From positions 30,354 to 94,353 of the forward strand of contig JAKUCV010003693.1 in assembly GCA_028386065.3 (NCBI GenBank): a stretch of 64,000 nt of DNA. Reading direction: 5' to 3'. This DNA comes from Turnera subulata (taxonomy: Eukaryota > Streptophyta > Magnoliopsida > Malpighiales > Passifloraceae). The notes below the pieces were generated by a model. It was not told the DNA's origin, made no database searches, and saw only the letters and a program-made list of their open reading frames with translations. The position numbers and the translations under genes are program-made. Position 1 is the stretch's first letter. Each line of letters begins with the position of its first letter. This document shows positions 56,222-64,000 of the stretch, piece by piece.

Positions 56222-57482
56222 CGCAAGGAGGCAAGACATTGACCTTGGAATATCGTAACTTGATGAGGCGATTACCACACTTTACCGGAGCAACCGCATC
56301 CCACCAAACACCATACCTCGTGCACTCATAGTTGTGATTCAAATGATCAACGGGGCAACACGATTCAGGCATACTGAGCAGCAGGTGCGCGTTAACATTA
56401 GAACACCTGACAGGTACCCGAGCTTTCGCCCTGATTATGCCACCATTGAGCTCGAGAACAATTGGATACGCCTCTCAATTGAAATCCAGGAATCCTACCA
56501 AACAGCCTTTTCAAGTGCGGTCAAGTTACGAAGAGCCAACAACAATGAATTCTACGCAGATTGTGTGTCCGAAATTATCAAGGCAAACTTGGGACTCTTG
56601 AAGTTTGTATGCATATCCATGGAGCCTATATCAGTATCCTCCGCTCCTGATCTCCGTGAAGTAGAATAATACGTCACTTGCCCGGCTCTAGAGCCCATCA
56701 CGAAAATTGGTGGAAGAAGAGATCGGTGCCTTGGTGTAAGAGATTGGGACCCTTTTGATGGAAACAAGATATGCCATTGGGATTGTGGAATGAACCAGTA
56801 CTGGACCTTCAAAAGAGATGGTACAATCCGCTACCTGGGAAGAGTTGGTGAATTTTTCCGCTACCAAGATAGGTGCTTGGCCTCTTACAATTTTGGTCCA
56901 GAGAGCCACATGGTCATCTATAACTGCTCCACCGCTCCCAAGCCCACCACCATTTGGGTTGTAGATGCTTACGGATCCATTAAAAGTCCTATCTCCGGGT
57001 CGAGCGTAACTACCGCGAACCCAGATAACAACTACGAAGTCACCTTGGAGAATACCAATTACACCTCAAATCAAGGCTGGCTCCCCACCAATTATACAGC
57101 GCCTTTTCCCGTGTCCCTGATGGGGTTCAACGATCTCTGCTTGAAACTGAGGGGAACCAGCAACCTGTGGCTACAGGAATGTGCCAATCGTGGTGTTGGA
57201 CGAGAATGGTATATTTATACAGACGGTACTATCCGGCCTACATCGGCACCTCATCGATGCCTCACTTGCAACACTCCATTCGAAGAATCGGAAGTCATCG
57301 TTATGGAGTGCGTCCGTGGTGGGTGGTCTAGCCAGAGGTGGACTTTCAATAATAATGGTACAATCATGGATATCAGGAGTGGATTGGTACTAGATGTGCA
57401 GAACTTGGATGGAAACCTTCCGCAAGTGATCATATCGCCACCTAATGGGAAGCCTAGCCAGAAGTGGCTTCCACTGCTTTGA
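56222..57482 (+). pseudogene. 5'-truncated, broken copy of the type 2 RIP gene
   Basis: The sequence is collinear with the intact gene from about residue 169 (A chain) to the end. The signal peptide and first ~168 A-chain residues are missing. An in-frame stop lies at 56252-56254. Another stop is at 56667-56669 in the A-B linker. The A-chain Glu that aligns with Glu211 is replaced (Gly) while the aligned Arg is kept. The B-chain part (56670-57482) is otherwise open and gains ~10 residues between two CGCTACC copies near 56831-56865. It cannot make a functional toxin. Neighbouring 3' flanks are shared with the intact gene, so it arose by local duplication. Confidence 0.92.
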
Positions 57483-57890
57483 TCTATGTGCTTAATTTCT
57501 CGGGAAAACAGATGACCATCTAGAATATGATGAAGAAAGCATCAAGTTATTGAAGTTAAGTGGCAGCCTTCTCAGCATCAAGAAGCACGTGCACCTTTCA
57601 TCACTAGCTTCATGTATGTTGTTTTTGAAATAAAATTGTCTTCATGTAATAAGTCACTTTATGTTTCCTGTATCTGATTGCGATTTCTAATTCCAGCACT
57701 CTCATGTTTTCCCTCTAGTTCTTGCTAAAAAGCCTGATGGGTACCTTTATGCGCGAATGGGACTTTTTATTTTGAAAAGTAAAGAAGATAAATACGATAA
57801 ATGAAATAGTTAAACTGAAGATGTTTTAAGATGAGAATGATGTGGCCAATAATAAAAAAAAAAAGGATGTCTATTTACCAAGTAGGATTT
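57483..57890 (+). other. Duplicated 3' flank of the RIP pseudogene
   Basis: It is collinear with 54508-54951, including the poly(A)-like AAATAAAATTGTC (near 57628) and GTAATAAGTCAC. It ends at about 57888. Confidence 0.75.
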
Positions 57891-57948
57891 GCTTCCTCGA
57901 GTTTGAGCTAAAGATAATGCGGTGACCTTCCTTAGATGGGGTTTTTCT

Positions 57949-58941
57949 TGGGGTTAGTTACAAAATACCCCTAAAACTTTCAGGCAAAAATAAATCACGA
58001 CCCGAACAAAAAAATTCTCAAATTTAACCACCTCAATTTTTCTTATATTTGATTTCAACACTTCTGTTAGGGGAGAAATTACACATGTGGGATAGAACCT
58101 AACTTGACAAAAGAAAATCTATAAAACTCATAAATGGAAAAAAGAAAAAAAAAAAAAAAGGCCGTTCCTTCACCGGACAATAGTTGTCCACCTATTAACG
58201 AACACCGTTACCTCCATTCTGGTGCCGCGCCCAACCAAGATCACATCCTACCCAAAGTCGTCTTCCTCCTCTTCTCAATAATTAATTACTATCATTTGTC
58301 ATATGCTTGATAGATGCGATTGCCTATGTTTATATAGCCACAAAGTGCTAGGAGAAATATGAACAAGCCTTTCTCACATTAAACGGATTCAATGGTTCTG
58401 CTTATGGAGGCAATTGATTTTATGGGATATGTTGTAGCTCTTCGCATCCCAATCGCATCTGAGGTGACATTGGTATTTATCACTGGCATCCCAAATCGAT
58501 TCTCCATTCTCGCACACAGCAAAGCGTAAACACTCACATTTGGACATGGAATTTTAGTTGAGAGTTTATTTTTTATGTTGACGTTTATTGGACTTTTTTT
58601 GTTTGGCATTTTAAAGATGTAATTTAAATAACTGGACTTTAATTTGTCATTTAAACCACTGGACTTGAATTAAGGAACGACCACTTTTTTTCCTCTTTTA
58701 TGAGTTTATAGATCTTTTTTTTTTTTGTTAAATCTCATCTCTTTCTCTTAGAAATTTAGGATGGTACCACGTATTTAACATCTCTCTCGCTCTGTTTAAA
58801 TCCATGAACCTGTTAATCCCTAACAAAGTGTCAAAATCAAATATAAGAAAGTTTGAGGCGGTTAAATTTAGAAATTTGTGTTCGGATGGAGATTTAGTTT
58901 TCACTGAAAGTTAAGGGGTATTTTGTAATATAATTAACCCT
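57949..58941. mobile_element. Foldback element (~1 kb) with ~190-bp inverted repeats
   Basis: Left part (GGGGTTAGTTACAAAATACCCC..) and right part (reverse complement AGGGTTAATTATATTACAAAATACCCC, split: AGGGTTAATTATATTAC, AAAATACCCC) pair over ~190 bp, including ATCTATAAA.CTCATAAA blocks at the inner ends (58110-58140 and 58700-58716). Between them about 550 bp without a credible ORF. It may be a MULE-type foldback. Exact ends and TSD not resolved. Confidence 0.6.
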
Positions 58942-60480
58942 TTTTTGGTTAAAAAGTTTTTCTCCACGTGCGATGATGTACGTGATATAGCATTATACTT
59001 CTTAATTCTTAATTCACGTTGTATACCATTAATCATTTATCTTGAGAAAAGAACTTATATATATGATCAAGACAAATATTTTTTATAATCTAGGCAAATT
59101 ATTATCAAGAATTAGTTTATGTAGTGGGATAAGAATGTATAAATTTATTATTGTTAATAATGTTTTTTTAATCATTTGATATTCTAAATTATATATTTTA
59201 ATTCTTAAATTATATTATTAATAAAAGAGATTATTAAATTATTTTATTATTTTTTATCATTATCCCTTTTCGTGACCGTTTTTCTTTTTGACATTTTACG
59301 TTATTTTTATTTTTCTTCCTCATAAGTCTTGTTCACAATAAACTACAAACACATCATGAATTCTTACTATAATTCTTTTTTGTTAATATTCTATTTCGTA
59401 GTGATTGTTCATGATCATAGTTTTCATTGACTACTCGGCTCTTTCTACTACAAAATTTTTGTGCTTCATAATACTTTTTATAACTTGATACTAATTATCT
59501 AGACCACTCTTCCATATCCTCTCCTTCCTATCTTTTTTACTGTATAACTTATTTACTATTATAACCGTTTTATACTTCCAATTTCTTATTCAATTTTTTT
59601 CCCCTTCCTTTGACATGGAAAAAGGGTTAAAAGGTTGACCTAGCTAATCTTTAAGTTTTTTTAGCTAATTAGCCTTTGACATGTCCTCAAAAGCAAGGAG
59701 TATGCCCTCGTCTTTGAACATTTATTTTCTTCATAACATAATAAAATAATTTTGGTACCTTTTGAAAGAGGTCTGAAATTTTTTAAGACCAATATTAATA
59801 AAAAATCTACTTTTTTATTTATTTAAAAAGAATTTCATACATTTTGATGTTTAATATTGTCAAATATCTTTTTCTAATTTTTAAAGGTCATTGTGTGGGA
59901 GTAACTAATTTACCAATAAATTTTTCTCTATCAATCTTTATATAAATTTTAAATTTTTCTAAAATTATTTTTTAAAATTTTATATTGTGTTAATTATTAC
60001 CAATGAATAAAAATTATTTGCAAAATAAAAAAATAGAGAAGAAATTAAAAATAGTATAAATTGTGATAGAATCTTGCAAAAAGATAAAAATGATAATGAA
60101 GGCAATTGATTTCTGATAGAGTGTAATTTACAAGAGTGTAATTTTTTTTTCTTTTTCAACATTCTTTATTCGGGTATTGTATTTTTTTTTTGTGCACTTT
60201 ATTTGAGTGTTGAGTATTACACTCCATCAAAGAGATCTTTAAATAATTTTGGCCCTTATGTGTGATTTAAGAGTAGTCGAAGATAGAATTTTACCCTTTC
60301 TTTTGGATTTATTAAATTTATAGAACCAATAACTTGCTTACTCTTTTGAGTGCCCATATTTTTTCCTTTTGCAAGGCATACATAATATTGTGGAAATTCA
60401 CCATAATTTTTTTTCAGAACAAAATAAAGCAAATTAGATAGTAAATAAGAGTAATCTTCATTTAAGATTGCTATATTTTC
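58942..60480. other. AT-rich intergenic, no gene recognised
   Basis: Only short, low-complexity frames. No TIR, PBS or RNA gene was seen. Confidence 0.5.
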
Positions 60481-60855
60481 TTGAAGGAACAGTTGCGACT
60501 TGGTTGATGGTTGTCTATTTATATATTTGTGGTTGTACTAAATTATATGAACGGAAGGTGGAAAAAGTTAAGGGTATTTAATTAAATAATATAATTTGGT
60601 ATTCGATTCGTATGCAAATTTGGAATGGATTAATCCGACCAATGTAATTCTTGTTTTTTTTTAAATCTTGAAGGAACAGCTGCGACTTGGTTGATGGTTG
60701 TCTATTTATATATTTGTGGTTGTACTAAATTGTATGAACTGAAGGTGGAAAAAAGGTAAGGGTATTTAATTAAATAATATAATTTGGTATTCGATTCGTA
60801 TACAAATTTGGAATGGATTAATCCGACCAATGTAATTCTTGTTTTTTTAAAAAAA
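60481..60855 (+). repeat. Tandem duplication of a ~187-bp unit
   Basis: Both units start TTGAAGGAACAG and run to CCGACCAATGTAATTCTTG followed by a T-run (60481-60667, 60668-60855). They differ by a few substitutions and poly(T) length, so the duplication is recent. Confidence 0.93.
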
Positions 60856-61124
60856 AACTAATAAAGATGGGTCAACTTTTTAGAATCGGTTGACTGGTGC
60901 AAATATGTTGTGAGGATCTGTTCTTTAAAATAATTTTTATAATAACCATTACACCATTAATAATAAAATAATAATAAAAAGAGAAGGGTATTTTGGTATT
61001 TCAATTTTGCAAATTTTGGTGACTTCGTACTTTTATGTATAGTAAGTATAGATTGGTAGACCTCTTTGGACATGCATACATATTTATATTTCTTGTGGCG
61101 CCACTGGCGGATGGCTTCAATTTT
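60856..61124. other. AT-rich intergenic
   Basis: No gene recognised. Confidence 0.5.
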
Positions 61125-62902
61125 TCTTTTTATAAGAAATGCTGGGAAGTGATTAAGGATGACTTATTTGATTTGGTTTGAGCCTTTTTTTAGTTTAGCT
61201 CTTTTCCCAAGGGTGCTAATTGTTCTTATATTACTTTGGTCCCTAAAACAACTGATACCCGCAGCTTTGATGATTTTCGGCCAATTACTTTGGTCCATGG
61301 AGTGTATAAAATTGTATCTAAGATTCTTACGACCAGGATAAAGCCTGTTATGGATTCACTGGTTGGTCCTTCACAATCAGCTTTTATCGCAGGAAGGAAC
61401 ATACTCGATTGTGCTCTTGTTGCTTCAGAAGTGGTGCACTCTCTAAAGGCTTCTCGGTCTAAAGCAATGGTCTGGAACTTGGATTTCCGAAAAGCATATA
61501 ATTCTATTTCCTGGGATTATTTGATGGTTGTTATGACAAGGATGGGGTTTGGTGTTAGGTGGCTCTCTTGGATTCGTGCCTGTCTAGAGTCTTCGGTCCT
61601 CTCTGTCATAATAAATGGTTCTCCATCAGCGCAGTTTATAATGCAGAAGGGTTTGAAACAACGTGATCCATTGTCGCATTTTCTCTTCTTGTTAGCTGTT
61701 GAAGGTTTGCCAATTCTGATTGACAGGGCGGTGGGTCAAGGTTTGTTTGATCCCATTCGTGTGCATGGTATCCCTATTTCTATTCTCCAGTTTGCAGATG
61801 ATACCTTATTGTTTTCTCATGCCTCGCATGATGCCCTTCTTACACTCAAAAGGGTGTTACGGTGTTTTGAGATGTTGTCGGGTCTTAGTATCAATTTTCA
61901 TAAGAGTGGGCTGGCTGGGGTTAATATGGATGAGTCGGAGGTTAATATCCTTGCAGGATGCATGCTATGTAAGCCTCAAAAGTTGCCCTTCTCCTACCTG
62001 GGTTTACCCTTGGGGGCTAATATGAAACAGGCTAGAAGCTGGGAGCCAGTTTTGGAGAAATTTCGTACAAGGTTGAAGGCATGGAAAGGTCGCTTCCTCT
62101 CTCTTTTGCGGGGCGTGTTGTCTTACTTCGGTCAGTTTTTTCCTCCTTGCCATTATATTATTTGTCTTTGTTCAGATTACCAAAGGGAGTTCATGTGGGG
62201 TGGGGTTGGTGATAGACGGAAGCTTTGTATGATCGCTTGGGGTAGGTTGGCTGTCCCAAAGGATCAGGGAGGTTTGGGCATTGAATCTATTTTGGTTAAG
62301 AATCAATGTTTATTATTCAAGTGGATGAGGCGCTTTCATAATGCCCTGGATCATCTTTGGAAATCTCTTATTCATGCAAAATCTGTTATGCACTCGCCCG
62401 CTTTTGCCACCACTTTTGATCACCATAAGGCTTCCCCTGTTTGGTCGGCTATTGTTCGCAGTGGTGAATTTCAAGGTATTTCGGGTCACAATCTCTCCTC
62501 TGGTTTGCTCTTGCGGGTTGGTAATGGGGGTGCAGTGAGCTTCTGGTTTGATACTTGGAGTCTGGGAGTCTGGCGGGTTGTTTAAAGGAGGTTTTTCCAC
62601 GATTGTTCAGATTATCTGGGTTCCCAACTGCCTCTTTATCGGCTGTCTACCAGGGTGGTTTGTTGCTTGGTGCTAGTAGTTGGAGTCGGTCCTTATATTC
62701 TTGGAGATGGATGTTTGTCGCCAGATGCTCGCCTTGCTACAAAATGTTTTCTCTAGTTCTGACAGACCTGATGCATGGCACTAGGCGGGGACAGCCTGTG
62801 GCTTGTGGCTTGCGCGAAACGCTTTGGTGCTTAATCAGAAGGCCATTCATCTGGACATGCTTTTTGACGTGTGCTGTGTACGTGCCCATTGGTGGTTCAA
62901 GG
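61125..62902 (+). mobile_element. 5'-truncated LINE (RT to zinc region), interrupted by a hAT element
   Basis: RT-type sequence from FYKKCWEVIKDDLFDLV (with stops) to 62900. It ends where the hAT terminal sequence begins at 62903, and the RNase H region would lie beyond. The hAT would have split an existing LINE. Family differs from the LINEs at 14965 and 22740 in RT sequence. Confidence 0.85.
61236..62585 (+). pseudogene. LINE reverse transcriptase fragment with long open frame
   Basis: 449 codons without a stop. Motifs in order: DDFRPITLVHGVYKI, QSAFIAGRNILDCALVASE, WNLDFRKAYNSISWDYL, an altered KGLKQRDPLSHFLF (QRDPLSH where QGDPLSP is usual), catalytic ILQFADDTLLFSH, LPFSYLGLPLG, and the zinc-region start GNGGAVSFWFDTW. 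Further on, in other frames up to 62900, WLARNALVLNQ.. continues the same LINE. EN and 5' part are missing. The catalytic FADD is present, so decay is recent or limited. Confidence 0.9.
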
Positions 62903-64000
62903 CAGTGGCGGATCCAGGATTTTTTTTCAGTGTGGGCAAAAAACAAATAGTAAAAATAATTCTAGAACTCATAAGAATTGAACTATATAATATGAAAATG
63001 AAATATTACAATTGTTCTCTACGAGTTCTCATATTTTGATAACGTTGAATTATTTGCTCATTTTCAATGCGATCAAATACATCTTTCTCAACATATGTAA
63101 TCAAACAATTGTTTAATAATTCATCACTCATCCGATTACGCAAGCGGCTTTTGATGATGCTCATTGCTGAAAAAGTTCTCTCTACAGTTGCAGTTGCCAC
63201 TGGAAGGATTAGAGCTAACTTCAATAACAAATACAAAAGTGGATAGACAATATGCTTTCTTCTCTCAACTAACTTCTTTGAAAGATCACCCATTCCGTTT
63301 AGTCTTGCAAATTCACTATCTGAACGCATATCTTCGATATAGCTTTCAAGTTGACTATCAAGTACCATGAGCTTTGTTGGAGAAAAATCAGAGGGATAAA
63401 ATTCAGCAAATTTAATGAGTTTCTTCTTGTCAAAAGCTGCAAAACAGTCTTTTGGGCTTAAGCATGCAACACAAAGAAGTAGCTTTGTGTTTGTCTCCGA
63501 AAACCTATTAGTAAGCTCCTGAAATTGCCTATCAATAACTTGATAAAACAACTCAACCTGAAAATGATGCATATTAGTTACCTTTTCAGCTTTACGCTTT
63601 GATCTTCTTTGAGCCACAAATCCGTCATCCATACTTGGAATATGAATATTATTCTTCTTACAAAATGAAGACACCTCATCAAGCAAACAATCCCAACCAT
63701 TATCTCTCATTTTCTGCAATCTCACTTTTGATATATTGACCAATGCCATTGCGTTGACAATGTCTTGATCTTTCCTCTGTAATGCTTGAGAAATTTCTTG
63801 TGTAACTCCAAGTATATTTTTCATCAAGTATAAGCTGAAGACAAACTCAAAAGACTGTATAGAATTTAACAAGACAGATGCTTCTGCTCTTTGTTCTGAA
63901 CTCGTACCATCTTCCTCAATAACTTCAAGAACATCAATAATAGAAGGAAATAAGTTGATCAGGTTAAGCAAAGTACAGTAATGTGAGCCCCAACGAGTAT
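62903..64000 (-). mobile_element. hAT transposon, 3' part; extends past the window end
   Basis: The left end CAGTGGCGGATCCAGG is followed by poly(T) and TCAGT..GGCAAAA, like the fragment at 22231. The adjacent 8 bp on the left (62895-62902) are GTTCAAGG. A transposase ORF on the minus strand runs through the window end. The other terminal repeat and TSD copy lie outside. Confidence 0.88.
63006..64000 (-). CDS. hAT transposase, C-terminal part (partial at window end)
   Basis: The frame is open from the window edge to the stop at 63006, giving ~331 residues, of which the first read TRWGSHYCTLLNLINLF, a motif common in hAT-type (TTF-type zinc finger-like) transposases. A middle coiled region with KLMVLDSQLESYIEDMR is followed by the hAT dimerisation region: ILPVATATVERTFSAMS and KSRLRNRMSDELLNNCLITYVEKDVF. 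The N-terminal zinc finger and first catalytic Asp lie outside the window. There are no stops in this part, so it may still be active. Confidence 0.88.
   Translation of the reverse strand, partial: TRWGSHYCTLLNLINLFPSIIDVLEVIEEDGTSSEQRAEASVLLNSIQSFEFVFSLYLMKNILGVTQEISQALQRKDQDIVNAMALVNISKVRLQKMRDNGWDCLLDEVSSFCKKNNIHIPSMDDGFVAQRRSKRKAEKVTNMHHFQVELFYQVIDRQFQELTNRFSETNTKLLLCVACLSPKDCFAAFDKKKLIKFAEFYPSDFSPTKLMVLDSQLESYIEDMRSDSEFARLNGMGDLSKKLVERRKHIVYPLLYLLLKLALILPVATATVERTFSAMSIIKSRLRNRMSDELLNNCLITYVEKDVFDRIENEQIIQRYQNMRTRREQL

Noticed and set aside
1..64000. tRNA, rRNA, or snoRNA genes
   Set aside because: Only SINE-type tRNA relics with A/B boxes were found; no full cloverleaf or rRNA-like segment was recognised by eye.

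Overview
This is plant nuclear DNA (an angiosperm, probably a dicot; I cannot name the species). The signs are nested Ty3/gypsy chromovirus LTR retrotransposons, plant L1-type LINEs with DUF4283-like ORF1, tRNA-derived SINEs, hAT and Helitron signatures, degenerate TTTAGGG-like telomeric repeat, and two plant lectin-toxin genes. Most of the 64 kb is transposon. Only two probable host genes are intact: a minus-strand amaranthin-type lectin fused to an aerolysin-like pore-forming domain (11971-12996) and a plus-strand type 2 ribosome-inactivating protein (52777-54507). The latter has a broken, 5'-truncated tandem copy at 56222-57482.

Layout. 1-11251: a minus-strand LTR remnant split by a large non-autonomous LTR element (128-9936, TSD TAATT) with 4.3-kb LTRs around only 1.28 kb of internal DNA. 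11252-14829: the lectin-aerolysin gene and its upstream region. 14826-17325: LINE debris. 17326-21949: an old LTR-like sequence interrupted by a solo LTR (18211-21621, TSD AACTT). 21950-28082: a SINE, a hAT fragment, and a full-length but decayed LINE (22740-28082, 19-bp TSD). 28901-36773: a candidate Helitron containing a minus-strand LTR element (30835-36038, TSD AAAAT), whose internal region carries two plus-strand transcription-unit-like cassettes instead of gag-pol. 37374-37970: a short retroposon with a 16-bp TSD. 40222-50349: a Ty3 chromovirus (TSD GTTTA) inserted in telomere-like repeat; its gag, RT/RNase H, integrase and chromodomain-like tail are recognisable but interrupted. 50350-57890: the RIP locus with small repeats. 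57949-64000: a foldback element, AT-rich DNA, a tandem duplication, a LINE 3' half, and a hAT transposon with its transposase running off the window.

Relations among parts. The LTR elements share their outer ends (TGTAAC..CCCGGGTAAA at 5', GTCGGGG[C/T]GTTTCA at 3'), a tRNA-Met-type primer site, a polypurine-tract module and, inside the LTR, a fixed order: a repeat array, about 220-240 bp, then an identical 21-bp GGTGAG/CTCACC hairpin. The short-internal element keeps the same gag start as the 40222 element. This suggests one autonomous lineage with non-autonomous derivatives that use its machinery. The two intact host genes both encode carbohydrate-binding toxin-like proteins and probably act in defence, but no sequence evidence shows that they work together.
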